A stretch of DNA of 64,000 bases. It comes from Actinokineospora globicatena (GTDB taxonomy: Bacteria; Actinomycetota; Actinomycetes; Mycobacteriales; Pseudonocardiaceae). The first letter of the stretch is position 1, and every line of letters starts with the position of its first letter. This document shows, in pieces, positions 44,886-54,207 of the stretch. The translations under genes and the position numbers were made by a program. The notes below the pieces were generated by a model. The model did not search any database and was not told the origin of the DNA. It saw nothing but the letters and a program-made list of their open reading frames with translations. Where the stretch lies: positions 744,001-808,000 of the forward strand of contig NZ_JAMTCR010000002.1 of the NCBI RefSeq assembly GCF_024171945.1, in the 5' to 3' direction.

Positions 44886-46121
44886 ATGACGAACCAGGCA
44901 CCGACCGCCTCCCCGCTGGCGGGCGACCCCCGCTTCAGCGGGTTGCTCGACGCCGCCCACGCGCTCCAGCCGAAGACCGTCGCGTTGCGCAGGCAGCTCC
45001 ACCAGCACCCGGAACAGGGCCTCGAGCTCCCGCTGACGCAGGCCGCCGTCCTCTCCGCGTTGGAGGGGCTCGACCTGCGGGTGCACACCGGGCAGAAGGT
45101 CGGTTCGGTCATCGGTGTGCTCGAGGGCGCCCGCCCGGGTCCCACCGTGCTGCTGCGCGGGGACATGGACGCGCTGCCGCTGCAGGAGGACACCGGCCTC
45201 GCGTTCGCCTCCCAGACCGAGGGCACGATGCACGCGTGCGGCCACGACACGCACGTCGCGATGCTGGCCTCGGCTGCCCGGTTGCTGGCCGAGCGCCGCG
45301 ACCAGCTGGCGGGCACGGTCGTGTTCATGTTCCAGCCGGGCGAGGAAGGCCACTACGGCGCGAAGTTCATGCTCGACGAGGGCCTGCTCGACGTCGCCGA
45401 CCGGCCGGTGGACAAGGCGCTGGCGCTGCACATCACCTCCAAGGAGACCTCGGGGGTGCTGCGGAGCAGGCCAGGTCCGATCATGGCCAGCGCGAACTCG
45501 TTCACCATCCGGATCACCGGCAAGGGCGGGCACGCGTCCAACCCGTCCGACGCGGTCGACCCGGTGGTGGCCGCGGCGGCCATGGTCGGCGCGCTGCAGA
45601 CGGTGGTGACCAGGCGGATCAGCGTGTTCGAGCCGACCGTGCTGACCATCGCGCGGATCTCCGCGGGCACGACGTCGAACATCATCCCGGAGACCGCGGA
45701 GCTGGAGGGCACGCTGCGGACGCTGTCGGAGGCGTCCCGGGCCACGATGCTCGCCGAGATCCCGCGGGTCTGCGCGCAGATCGCGGCGGCGCACGGCTGC
45801 ACCACGACGTTCGAGGTCGACGCGGGCTACCCGGTGACGGTCAACGACGACGAGGTGGCTGACCGCGTGCACGACATCGCGCGCGCCACGCTCGGGTCGA
45901 TGCACGTCAACCCGATGACGAACCCGCTCATGGGCGCGGAGGACTGGTCTTACGTACTGCAGCGCGTCCCGGGCGCCATGGCGTTCCTGGGTGCGTGCCC
46001 ACCTGGGGTTGATCCGGACGAGGCGGCGCCCAACCACTCCAACCGGGTCCACTTCGACGAGTCAGCGCTACCGCACGGAGTCAGCACCTACGCAGCGTTC
46101 GCATTGGACATGCTGCGCTGA
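44886..46121 (+). CDS. M20 family amidohydrolase
   Basis: A 411-aa metallopeptidase/amidohydrolase. LRRQLHQHPEQGLEL, LRGDMDALPLQED, MHACGHDTHVAML (metal His/Asp) and FQPGEEGHYGAKFML (Glu-Glu pair) are the M20D signatures. The dimerisation domain has GKGGHASNPSDAVDPV. Family members hydrolyse N-acyl amino acids, hippurate or indole-amino-acid conjugates. ATG at 44886, divergent from the TadA-associated gene. Substrate not resolved. Confidence 0.92.
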   Translation: MTNQAPTASPLAGDPRFSGLLDAAHALQPKTVALRRQLHQHPEQGLELPLTQAAVLSALEGLDLRVHTGQKVGSVIGVLEGARPGPTVLLRGDMDALPLQEDTGLAFASQTEGTMHACGHDTHVAMLASAARLLAERRDQLAGTVVFMFQPGEEGHYGAKFMLDEGLLDVADRPVDKALALHITSKETSGVLRSRPGPIMASANSFTIRITGKGGHASNPSDAVDPVVAAAAMVGALQTVVTRRISVFEPTVLTIARISAGTTSNIIPETAELEGTLRTLSEASRATMLAEIPRVCAQIAAAHGCTTTFEVDAGYPVTVNDDEVADRVHDIARATLGSMHVNPMTNPLMGAEDWSYVLQRVPGAMAFLGACPPGVDPDEAAPNHSNRVHFDESALPHGVSTYAAFALDMLR

Positions 46122-46151
46122 CAGGTGATCCATACGGCACAATCCGGCTAC

Positions 46152-47129
46152 ATGCGATCCGTGTGCGTGGTCGGGTTGGGGCTCATCGGTGGTTCCGTCC
46201 TACGGGCGGCAGCGGCTGCTGGGCGAGAGGTGTGGGGGACGGCTGGGTCGTCCGCGGACGCGCAAGGCGCGATCGCCGAGGGCTACACCGTCATCGACGT
46301 GGACGCGGCGCTGCGCCGAGCCGCGGCCGAGGACGCGCTGGTGGTGATCGCGGTACCGCTACCCGCGGTTGACGCCGTGCTGCGCAAGGTCGGTGATCTG
46401 GCCCCCGAGAACCTGCTCACCGACGTGGTGAGCGTCAAGGGACCGGTCGCCGACGCGGTGGCCAAGTACGCTCCGTCGACCAGGTTCGCCGGTGGGCACC
46501 CGATGGCGGGCAAGTCGGAGTCGGGTTGGCAGGCGAGCACGGCCGCGCTGTTCACCGAGGCGGCCTGGGTGGTGACCGCCGACGAGGAGACGACGCTCGC
46601 GGCGTGGCGCGAGGCGGCTCAGCTCGCGCTGGACTGCGGTGCGGGGGTCGTGCCGACGACCACCCAGGAGCACGACGCAGCGGTGGCCAGGATCTCGCAC
46701 CTGCCGCACGTCCTCGCCGCCGTGCTGGCCGCGTGCGGCGCCGATGGCGGACCGCTGGCCATGGCGCTGGCGGCCGGGTCGTTCAGCGACGGGACACGGG
46801 TCTCGGGCAGCAGGCCGGAGCTCGTGCTGGCGATGTGCGAGGGGAACCGCGCGGCCCTCTTGGACGCGGTCGACGAGGCGCTCGGCAGGCTTGGCGCGGC
46901 GCGTGGCGCGTTGGCATCCACTGGCGCGCTTGGCGCCACCGTGAACGCCGGGCACGCGGGCCGGGTCACCTATGACACCTACCGGCTCGCTGGGCGCGCA
47001 CAGGCGATGGTGGATCTAACTGGCCCGGACCCGATGGAAGAGCTGCGGCTGGTCGGTGCCCGCGGTGGGCGGGTTGTCGGGTTTGACGGCGACATGGCCG
47101 CGGTCGCCCTTCCCGTGCTGACCGACTGA
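46152..47129 (+). CDS. tyrA: prephenate dehydrogenase
   Basis: Oxidative decarboxylation of prephenate to 4-hydroxyphenylpyruvate in tyrosine synthesis. 325 aa. VCVVGLGLIGGSVLRAA binds NAD(P), GGHPMAGKSESGW holds the substrate-binding His, and HLPHVLAAVLAA the dimer helix. The ATG at 46152 is preferred over an upstream GTG, since the Rossmann strand begins right after it. There is no ACT domain. Synteny with tadA supports the call (Rv3754). Confidence 0.94.
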   Translation: MRSVCVVGLGLIGGSVLRAAAAAGREVWGTAGSSADAQGAIAEGYTVIDVDAALRRAAAEDALVVIAVPLPAVDAVLRKVGDLAPENLLTDVVSVKGPVADAVAKYAPSTRFAGGHPMAGKSESGWQASTAALFTEAAWVVTADEETTLAAWREAAQLALDCGAGVVPTTTQEHDAAVARISHLPHVLAAVLAACGADGGPLAMALAAGSFSDGTRVSGSRPELVLAMCEGNRAALLDAVDEALGRLGAARGALASTGALGATVNAGHAGRVTYDTYRLAGRAQAMVDLTGPDPMEELRLVGARGGRVVGFDGDMAAVALPVLTD

Positions 47130-47187
47130 GGTATCGGCTCGGCAACGAATCACCAAGAGGTGGCTGAACGACGCCTACCTTGGGCCG

Positions 47188-49185
47188 GTGGATCTCCCGG
47201 GACCATTACCGACGCCGGTACGCCCTAACCGCGTGCGCCGAACCGTGGCCATCGCGGCGGGCTTGGCCGTGCTGGTCGGGGCGATCCTCGTGCTGCGCAC
47301 GCCGCCGGAGGAGAAGGCAGGGCCAACGACGGTCCCGATCCCCGCGCCGCAGACGACTGTTAAACCGTTCGCCGCTGATGGCGTTGTCGTGGCTGCACCG
47401 GCTGATAAGCCGAAACCACCCAAGGCACTCACGATCACCCCCGGGCCACAACGACTCCAGGTGCGATGGGGTCCAGACGAACCTCTAGGCGCGGCGGGCT
47501 ACGACGTGCGTTGGGGCCGTATGGGGACAATGGAGTTCAGCCGCCTGGTCTCTTTCCCCGGTGCGCAGTTGGACGCGCTCGAAAACACGTCTTACGACAT
47601 CGAGGTCCGCACGATCGACACCTACGGTCAGCGGTCCGAGCCCACCAAGGCCAACGCGGCACCGGAAGACCCGACGAACGAGCCAGCCTGGTCGTTCAGC
47701 GACAGGTTCAACTCCCGCGTCACCCCTGACCCGGTCAAGTGGACGCTGGCCAGCCCCAACGGCTGCGGTAAGGCCACCAGCGGCGAGGGCGAGGACGGCC
47801 GACGGCTGGTGATCAGCGCCAGCTGCGGCGACCAGTCCGTCGCCCTCCGCGCGCGACCGCCGTTCCGGCTCTTGGACAAGCCCGTCAACGGCGAGTTCGG
47901 CCGCTTCGTCATCGAGACCGACCAGATCGGGCTGGGCGGGATCCTGCAGCTCGACCTGGTGCCCGGCCCGGCTGACCTGATCAGCGGCTCCCCGACCGGG
48001 CTCACCCGCGTCCACGAGCCCGCGGGCGCCGCCGCGGACGACCCCACGCTGCCGCCTGGGGCGATCCGCGTGTGGATCGCGGGTCAGGGCAGCAGCACCA
48101 CCGACGTGGGTGTCATCGTCGCCCCCGGCACCCCGCGCACGACCAGAGGCGGGGGCAGCACCACGCCGAAACCACCGGAGATCGGGTTCACGGTCCGCTG
48201 GGAGGTGGTGTTCAGCGAGGCCGGGGTGCAGGTAGTGCAAGACGGCGTCTTGATCGGCACCAGCAACGTCGTGCCCACCTGGCGTGAGGCAACCGCCTTG
48301 GTGGGGTTCGTCGGGCAGAAGAACAGCGTCTACGCGGCGGTCAACCTCATCGGGTTCGTCGGTGCTCCCACGGCCGCGCCGGTGCTGGTGGTGCCACCGC
48401 CGGTGGACGCTGGACGGGTCGTCATCGCTCCGGACGCGCCGCTGTCGACGTCCGCTAACGGCGCCCGGGTCAAGGGGGCTCAAGGCGCCCAGGTGAGGGC
48501 AGTGCTGCTCGCGCAGAACAAGCCCGGCGAGGACACAGGGGACATCTTCAGCATCGAGATCGGTGGCGCTACCTTCCCCGCTCGACCAGCCATCCCGGGG
48601 CAGCCGTTGTCCCGGGGAGTGCGCTATCCGATCGTGGCTGACGTACCGGCTGAGGCTCTTGTCTTGGGACCTGACGGCAAGACGCTGCCTCTGCGAATCC
48701 GGGGGCCAGTCCATAGAGGCCAGGCAGCGACCAACGTCGTCAACGCGACGTTGGAGCTAACCGCGCCAGAAGGCGCTGTCTCCCCGGCGGCCGGTAGCGG
48801 TACCGACCTGCCACTCCCCCGGATCAAGCCAGCGCTACCCGAGCCCGATGTCGTCTTCTTCAACGCGGCAGGGAAGCTGCTCCCCGGAGATGCGCCGGTC
48901 CAGCGGGGCAGGCTCGTGATGGAGGTCCGCACCAACGGGCGGGACGGCCAGCGGATCGCCGGTCGGCTGGCGGGTCTGGCCGGGATCGAGGTGCGGCTGG
49001 ACGGCGAGCGGATCGCGGGGATCCCGACCGTCGTCGACGGGCCCGGCGTCGGCGGGCGGTGGCGGGTCGCGCTGCCCACCGGCGGCTTGGACCCCGGTAG
49101 GCACACCATCGAGGTGAAGGCCGTCGGCGTCGACGAGAAGACGATCCCGGCGCTGGCCTACGCGTCGTTCGTGCTGGTGGACTAG
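47188..49185 (+). CDS. membrane-anchored fibronectin-type-III-like protein, unknown function
   Basis: A 665-aa protein with an N-terminal transmembrane helix (about 20-37), a Pro/Thr linker, then an FN3-like domain (KALTITPGPQRLQVRWGPDEPLGAAGYDVRWGR, about 80-155). The region 170-390 is beta-rich like a concanavalin-type fold (FSDRFNSRVTPDPVKWTL ... VRWEVVFSEAGVQVVQDGVLIG). The C-terminal third is also beta-rich and Ig-like. Probably extracytoplasmic and adhesive or carbohydrate-binding (inference). The GTG start is 6 bp after a TACCTT -10 box, so the message is probably leaderless. Confidence 0.7.
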   Translation: MDLPGPLPTPVRPNRVRRTVAIAAGLAVLVGAILVLRTPPEEKAGPTTVPIPAPQTTVKPFAADGVVVAAPADKPKPPKALTITPGPQRLQVRWGPDEPLGAAGYDVRWGRMGTMEFSRLVSFPGAQLDALENTSYDIEVRTIDTYGQRSEPTKANAAPEDPTNEPAWSFSDRFNSRVTPDPVKWTLASPNGCGKATSGEGEDGRRLVISASCGDQSVALRARPPFRLLDKPVNGEFGRFVIETDQIGLGGILQLDLVPGPADLISGSPTGLTRVHEPAGAAADDPTLPPGAIRVWIAGQGSSTTDVGVIVAPGTPRTTRGGGSTTPKPPEIGFTVRWEVVFSEAGVQVVQDGVLIGTSNVVPTWREATALVGFVGQKNSVYAAVNLIGFVGAPTAAPVLVVPPPVDAGRVVIAPDAPLSTSANGARVKGAQGAQVRAVLLAQNKPGEDTGDIFSIEIGGATFPARPAIPGQPLSRGVRYPIVADVPAEALVLGPDGKTLPLRIRGPVHRGQAATNVVNATLELTAPEGAVSPAAGSGTDLPLPRIKPALPEPDVVFFNAAGKLLPGDAPVQRGRLVMEVRTNGRDGQRIAGRLAGLAGIEVRLDGERIAGIPTVVDGPGVGGRWRVALPTGGLDPGRHTIEVKAVGVDEKTIPALAYASFVLVD

Positions 49186-49811
49186 ACGCGGGTCGCGACG
49201 CCCGGGTAGTCCACGACCACGCCGTCGGCGTCCACCGTCAACTCGGTGCTGAACTCGCCCTGGGTGAAGGCGATGACCGCGCCGCGCTCGTCGACCGAGA
49301 CGGTGCGGAAGGTCTGGTCGACCAGTCTGACCTGCAGGTCCGGCAGCGACACGTGCACGACCGGGATCTCGAACTCGCCCGGCGTGCGGTGCAGGTTGAG
49401 GCGCCGGATGGGCAGCGTGGCGAAGGTGACCGCGCCCGCGACGTGCACGGTGACCGAGCCGCCGAAGTGGTCCCTGGCGGAGGTGTGGCCGTGGTCGACG
49501 AGCCAGGTGCCGTCCTCGGCGCGGCTCAGGGAGATCTGCCGCTCCTGCTCAGCGGTGGTCGTGCGGAGCAAGAGCCTGCCCGCTTCCTCACCGCGGTCAA
49601 GGGAGGCCTCGTAAGAGGCGCTGTACGCCTCTACACCCGCCTGGCGGTCACCAGCGACGATAAGCCTGCCGGACGCCCGGAGGCGCCCGTCCGCGAGCAG
49701 CAGCCGCACCGACTCCAGCGAGGTCGGGCCGGTGCCCTGCCAGGTGACCACCGCGGGGTTGCGCAGCCGGGCCGCCGTCTCCGCCCGCTCGGTCGAGGTC
49801 GGCGAGCTCAC
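49182..49811 (-). CDS. putative glycolipid-binding domain protein
   Basis: A 209-aa protein that fits the glycolipid-binding family (Pfam Glycolipid_bind): VTWQGTGPTSLESVRLLLADGRLRASG, a WLVDHGHTSA segment, FATLPIRRLNL (family TNTLPIRRL) and VVVDYPGV near the end. Homologues bind mycolate-type glycolipids or act in envelope stress; specific ligand unknown. The GTG start overlaps the stop of the small upstream gene (GTGA). Confidence 0.78.
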   Translation of the reverse strand: MSSPTSTERAETAARLRNPAVVTWQGTGPTSLESVRLLLADGRLRASGRLIVAGDRQAGVEAYSASYEASLDRGEEAGRLLLRTTTAEQERQISLSRAEDGTWLVDHGHTSARDHFGGSVTVHVAGAVTFATLPIRRLNLHRTPGEFEIPVVHVSLPDLQVRLVDQTFRTVSVDERGAVIAFTQGEFSTELTVDADGVVVDYPGVATRV

Positions 49812-50008
49812 GCCTGGTCGCCCTGGGTCTGCGGCTTGTCCGGGATCAGGTCCTGGATCTTGTCGACGACGGCGTCGACCTGGGACTCGTGGCCGAACTT
49901 GCCCTTGACGAACTCGCCCGCCTGCTCGACGCCCTGCTCGATCTTGTCCCCGTGCTGCTCGACCAGGCTCTCCGCCTGCTGCTTGAGCTGGTTGAAGTCG
50001 ATGCCCAT
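49808..50008 (-). CDS. MT0933/Rv0909-like small protein (annotated as antitoxin)
   Basis: A 66-aa acidic, amphipathic helical protein, MGIDFNQLKQQAESLVEQHGDKIEQGVEQAGEFVKGKFGHESQVD, matching the MT0933-like antitoxin family. AGGAG is well placed. There is no toxin gene beside it, only the glycolipid-binding and FUSC genes, so a toxin-antitoxin role is doubtful here. More likely a small stress or envelope-associated protein. Confidence 0.7.
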   Translation of the reverse strand: MGIDFNQLKQQAESLVEQHGDKIEQGVEQAGEFVKGKFGHESQVDAVVDKIQDLIPDKPQTQGDQA

Positions 50009-50080
50009 GTTGCTCCTCACGCCAAGCTGGAAGGTTACCCAACCGATCCAGCAGTGCCCACTGCCAAACAATCAAGATAC

Positions 50081-51967
50081 CTACTCCGGCACCCGGGTTC
50101 GACGCCCGCCCGCGAGCACCGGCCCGCGCAGGGTCGCGTTCACCGAGGTCAGCTCGCCGACGACCCGGTCGAGCCGGTCGTCGGTCGGCAGCACCACCCG
50201 CTTGGGAGCCCGCTCGCCGCGCACCGCCTTCCCCGCCTCCCGGACCGCCGCCGCCAACACCCTGGTGTCGTGCTCGGCGAGGGGGTCGGCGCCCCGGTCG
50301 ATCGCGACGGCGACGCCGGTGACGGCGTCGGTGAGCCGCTCAAGCCCGATGATCACCGGCCACCACGCTGCGGCTTGGCGACCAGCCGCGGAGGGCTCGA
50401 CGATCGACTGTTGGAAAGCGGTCCTGAGGTCTGAGAGTGCTCGATAGGCCTGCCTGCGCAGTGTGGACTTTTCGTCGGTCTTGCCACTCAGGGCGTGCTG
50501 CAGGTAGTCGGCGATGGTGTCTAGAGCAGCCGCTAGGTCCTCACCGACGCGTGGGCGGCGCGCGCCTGGCCAGAGCAGATAGCCCACTACGAGCACGATC
50601 GCGCAGCCGATGGCCGTATCCAGCAGCCGCGCGCCGACCAGACTCCACTGACCAGCCTGGGCGATGTCCAACTGGACCAGCACCAGCGGCGTGACGAAGG
50701 TGCTGAACATGCCGTAGTTGCGGACCTGCCCGATGGGCAACGCCGCCGCCGCGAGCGCCATCAGCCCGACTAGCACCCAGCTAGGTGGGGCAAGGGCGAG
50801 CACTCCCGCACCGAGCAGCACTCCTACCGCTGTCCCGATGCCGCGCAAGACAGCCCTACCGAACACAGAGCCGAAGTCGGGCTTGAGGACGATCGCCACG
50901 GTTAGCGTCACCCAGTACGCGTGCTCCAGGTCGAGCGCCCACCCAACGGCGACCGCGAGCCCGACGCACAGCATCAGGCGCAGTACGACCAGCCAGGTCT
51001 GCCAGCCGACGAGGACCCGCAGGTCCAACCGCGTGCTCTCTTCACGCCGGTCGGTGTCGTGGTCACCTCGACGGAACTCGGCGACCGCCCGCAACCCGGC
51101 GTGGAGCTGACCGACCGCGCGACTCCCCTCGGGAGGACTCGGCGGTTCGGCAAGAGGCTCACGAACGCGGATCCGGTAGGCAGCGTCAAGCAGGTACGTC
51201 ACGTACTCGGGCGGCGCTTGCTTCTTAGCGTTGACCAGCGCGACTGCTGCTTCGATTACCGGCGTGGTCTCGGTGAGCAGCACAAACAGGCGCCGGTAGG
51301 ACCGGTCACGCCCGGCTAGGTGAGAGCGGACGTTGAACAAGGCGTCGTAGGCAGTGTTAAGCGCGTCGGTCAGGTCTCTGCGGGCCTGCCTCGCGGCAGC
51401 CGTACCCGACGCCGCGAGCATCACCGCGATCTGGTCGTAGACCGCCGCGACAGCCGCCCGCTCGTGCGCCGCGCCCCGGACAGGCCAAGCAGCCAGCGAC
51501 AGCACCAACGCAAACGCGGCCCCGAGCCCGAAACACTGCGCCGCCAACCACGGCTCAGCCGTCTGCCCACTCCCCAGCACGGCGAACACGAGCAGCTGCA
51601 ACCCGGCCATGGACGCGGTACTTCCTATGGCGCTGACCAAGGCGGACACTCCGGCCACCAGGACCAGTGCCCATACCCCTGAGCTGCCCAGATGCGCCCC
51701 CACGAGGTACCCCACCACCCCCGCGAAGGCAGCCCACCCCGTCCGCTGGAACCTATAGGGATAAGGCCCATCTATATCCGCGAACACCACGCACAGCGCC
51801 CCCAGCGACACCAAAACACCAAGATCGATGCGCCCCGCCACCAGCCCAACAGCAACCGGCCCCGCGATCGCCGCCGCCGCCCGCAACCCCCGCTTCCACG
51901 GCAAGGGCGCAGGCTTCTGACTCAACAACCCCCGCAACCAGTGCGGAGCCGCTACATCGTCACTCAC
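50081..51967 (-). CDS. FUSC family transporter (YccS/aromatic-acid-exporter-like)
   Basis: A 628-aa protein with two hydrophobic blocks of about six helices each (residues 30-160 and 330-470), each followed by a soluble helical domain. This is the classic FUSC layout. DIDGPYPYRFQRTGWAAFAGVVGYLVG and AYWVTLTVAIVLKPDFGSVFGRAVLRGIGTAVGVLLGAGV (FUSC signature) are clear. Probably exports aromatic or hydrophobic compounds. GTG start at 51965-51967. First gene of the unit with the two small genes downstream. Confidence 0.9.
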   Translation of the reverse strand: MSDDVAAPHWLRGLLSQKPAPLPWKRGLRAAAAIAGPVAVGLVAGRIDLGVLVSLGALCVVFADIDGPYPYRFQRTGWAAFAGVVGYLVGAHLGSSGVWALVLVAGVSALVSAIGSTASMAGLQLLVFAVLGSGQTAEPWLAAQCFGLGAAFALVLSLAAWPVRGAAHERAAVAAVYDQIAVMLAASGTAAARQARRDLTDALNTAYDALFNVRSHLAGRDRSYRRLFVLLTETTPVIEAAVALVNAKKQAPPEYVTYLLDAAYRIRVREPLAEPPSPPEGSRAVGQLHAGLRAVAEFRRGDHDTDRREESTRLDLRVLVGWQTWLVVLRLMLCVGLAVAVGWALDLEHAYWVTLTVAIVLKPDFGSVFGRAVLRGIGTAVGVLLGAGVLALAPPSWVLVGLMALAAAALPIGQVRNYGMFSTFVTPLVLVQLDIAQAGQWSLVGARLLDTAIGCAIVLVVGYLLWPGARRPRVGEDLAAALDTIADYLQHALSGKTDEKSTLRRQAYRALSDLRTAFQQSIVEPSAAGRQAAAWWPVIIGLERLTDAVTGVAVAIDRGADPLAEHDTRVLAAAVREAGKAVRGERAPKRVVLPTDDRLDRVVGELTSVNATLRGPVLAGGRRTRVPE

Positions 51968-52670
51968 CCCCTAGACGGTAATTCGCCCCGCGCCCCCACC
52001 CCACCACGCGCCCAAATCCCGGCTACCCCTGAGAAGCCCGAGCCCCGCACGCCCCGCCACCCGACCCGGCCGCTCTACCAACTCCCCCTGCCGGATCAGC
52101 TCAGAGCCAGCCCGACTCGACCAGCTTCGCCCACGTCACCTGCGCAGAAAGCCAGCAACAGACCCCCACTCCAACGCCCCGCGTCGCACCCCAACGCCCT
52201 CGCTTCGCACCAGCGACAACCGCAGCCCAGCCCGCTCCCCGCCCCAACGCCTTCGCCTCGCGCCAGCGGACAACCCCAGCCAGCACCCCGCCCCAGCGCC
52301 CTCGCTTCGCGCAGCGGACAACCCCAAGTCGCGAGTCCAGCCCCCCGACAGGGCACAACCTCGCCTCTTAACCCAAGCCCCCGCTTCGCGCCCGCGCGCG
52401 GTCCCACCCCAGCCCGGCCCCCACCCTCTCCGGGGGGCGTCCCTGGGCCAGTCTACCGGGACCCACCGACAGTTGATCTTGAAAGCACCCCCGCAGAGAT
52501 CCACATGTGGATAACTTCTGTCACCCATAAGAGGGGATATTCGGGAGGTCCAAGACATGAATCCGCTGGTCAGAGGCACGGTCGCTCCGCAGGGAGGGGC
52601 GACGGCGGGCAAGTCGGTCCGCGAGTGATCATCAAGGGTCGGCAACAAGACCAGAACGTCCACAGTGGAC
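51968..52670. other. 703-bp non-coding region, C-rich, with a 50-bp tandem repeat
   Basis: No supported gene. C-rich on the + strand; open frames are long only because stops are rare, and their products are proline/arginine- or glycine-rich. It contains the 50-bp repeat (52170-52330), a 14-bp palindrome ATCCACATGTGGAT near 52499-52512 and a GTCCA-CAG-TGGAC repeat near 52659. Promoters for the FUSC gene must lie at its left end. Confidence 0.6.
52170..52330. repeat. imperfect tandem repeat of about 50 bp, three copies plus partials
   Basis: Copies begin near 52190, 52242 and 52291, with the shared core CCCCAACGCCCTCGCTTCGC then CCAGCGGACAACCCCAG. A decayed copy precedes (52170) and another fragment (CCGCTTCGCG) follows near 52381. 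Confidence 0.65.
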
Positions 52671-52710
52671 AAAAAACGATGCCCTCCCCGGAGATCCGGG
52701 GAGGGCATCG
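52671..52710 (-). terminator. rho-independent terminator of the thioester-domain protein gene
   Basis: A perfect 16-bp stem (CGATGCCCTCCCCGGA / TCCGGGGAGGGCATCG) with a 2-base loop, followed on the minus strand by six T. Strongest terminator in the window. Confidence 0.92.
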
Positions 52711-52724
52711 GTCAGATCAGCTGA

Positions 52725-53933
52725 CTACGCGGAGCGCCTGCGGTGGCGGACGTAGAGGAGAGCGGCCGCGCCGCCGCCGAGGAGGGCGAGGCCTGCCAGG
52801 GCGGGGACGAGGATGGAGGCGCCGGTGTCCGGGAGGCCGGGGCTGGGCTGGGGGGCCGGGGCGACCGTGGTGGTCGTGGTCGGCGGGACCGTGGTGGTGG
52901 TCGACGTGGTCGGCGGCGTGGTCGAGGTCGACGGCGGGGTGGTCGGCTTGACCTTCCAGTCGACCTTGGCCGTGGCGTCGAGGTTCTTGGTGTCCGAGCT
53001 GGCGACGATCAGCGGCTGGGCGTTGCTGCCGTTGGCGTGCTTGCCGGTGAACAGGCGGCCGAGCTCGATGACCGGGGACTTGCCGGAGAGCTTGACGGTG
53101 CCGTTGCCCGCGGCGGCGCCTGCCGGGATCTCGACATAGAACTCGGTGTCGTTCTTGATGTCGGCGGCCGCGAGGACCTTGCCCTTGTCGTCGGTGATCT
53201 TCACACCGGCGGGGAGCTGGGCGTTGAGCGCGGTGACGGTGCCGTTGGTGGTGACCTTGAACGGGCCGACGCGCTCGCCCGCGGTGCCCGACAGCGAGCC
53301 GGGGTTGATCTTCAGCGCGCCCGCGGTCCACTCGCCGATGCCGACGTTGGCCGGGCCGACCAGGTAGTTGTAGAGCGCGAGGACGTCCTTCTCGGCGTCG
53401 TCACCCGAGTTGCCGCCGCCGTTCACCGGGTCCTGCGGGTTGAGGTTGTAGCCGTCGCTGAAGTGCCAGAGCGCGGCCTGGGTGGCCGAGATGGCCTCGT
53501 CGAGCTCGATGCCGTCGGCGTTGGTGTCGAGGCCGAGCCCGTTCAGGGCGGCGAGCGAGGCGTTCGGGTAACCGTGGTGCAGCACCCAGTTGACCTTGTT
53601 GGCGTTCGCCTTGAACGGCGCGCTCTGGTCGGGGTAGTCGCCCCACGGGACCTCGGTCATGGCCTCGTTGTCGAAGGTCCAGCCGATGTCGATGCCCACG
53701 CAGTAGACGGCGAGGTGCTCGCCGCTGGTGAGCTTGAAGTCGAGGAGGAACGGGGTCTTGGTCTGGCTGTGCGCGCCCTTGACCATGTTCACCGCGTAGC
53801 CGTCCACGGCCTCGGACAGCGGCTGCAGGGTCCCCTTGACGGGCTCGGCCGCCGCCGCGGGCAGGGCGGCGAACGATGCCGACACCGCGGCAAGCGACAA
53901 GGTGGCCGCGGCCACCTTCCAACGACTCCGCAT
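52725..53933 (-). CDS. LPDTG-anchored thioester-domain (TQXA) surface protein
   Basis: A 402-aa wall protein. Signal peptide to about residue 29 (LPAAAAEP), a thioester domain with Cys78 (AVYCVGIDIGW) and Gln152 in the TQAALWHF motif (the TQXA signature). These form an internal Cys-Gln thioester able to bond covalently to target amines. Next comes a beta domain, a T/P-rich stalk, and the sortase signal LPDTG, helix, RHRRR. GAGGAG precedes the ATG. No sortase gene is in this window, so a housekeeping sortase elsewhere is assumed. Confidence 0.88.
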   Translation of the reverse strand: MRSRWKVAAATLSLAAVSASFAALPAAAAEPVKGTLQPLSEAVDGYAVNMVKGAHSQTKTPFLLDFKLTSGEHLAVYCVGIDIGWTFDNEAMTEVPWGDYPDQSAPFKANANKVNWVLHHGYPNASLAALNGLGLDTNADGIELDEAISATQAALWHFSDGYNLNPQDPVNGGGNSGDDAEKDVLALYNYLVGPANVGIGEWTAGALKINPGSLSGTAGERVGPFKVTTNGTVTALNAQLPAGVKITDDKGKVLAAADIKNDTEFYVEIPAGAAAGNGTVKLSGKSPVIELGRLFTGKHANGSNAQPLIVASSDTKNLDATAKVDWKVKPTTPPSTSTTPPTTSTTTTVPPTTTTTVAPAPQPSPGLPDTGASILVPALAGLALLGGGAAALLYVRHRRRSA

Positions 53934-54207
53934 TGACTCTCCTCTGAGCACGTGAAGGTCGATCCGTGAACGTGGGCGCGGCACCGCCGCCACCACTGAC
54001 CTGCACAAAGATCGACTCACCCGATAGAGGTCGAACCGACACGTCAGCGTGGGCGGACTCTACTAAGCGCTCAATTAATCCCACCAATGGGGGCGGATCT
54101 GAGTCCAAAGTGTTGTCATATGTTCACTTGAGACGGTGACAGCTATGCGGAGAGTAACCAACTGAAAGGGCAATTCCCCGGGCCTGCGGACAGCTATCGT
54201 TCGCCGC

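Noticed and set aside
49808-50008. Toxin-antitoxin module
   Set aside because: Only the antitoxin-like gene is present. Neither neighbour resembles a toxin.
52506-52514. Exact DnaA-box-like TGTGGATAA
   Set aside because: Isolated, with only one more copy (62274-62282) 10 kb away, no cluster, and no dnaA/dnaN/gyrB genes, so no origin is called.
51692-52951. 419-codon plus-strand frame over the C-rich region
   Set aside because: Proline/arginine low-complexity product that runs through repeats and into the terminator and 3' end of the thioester gene.
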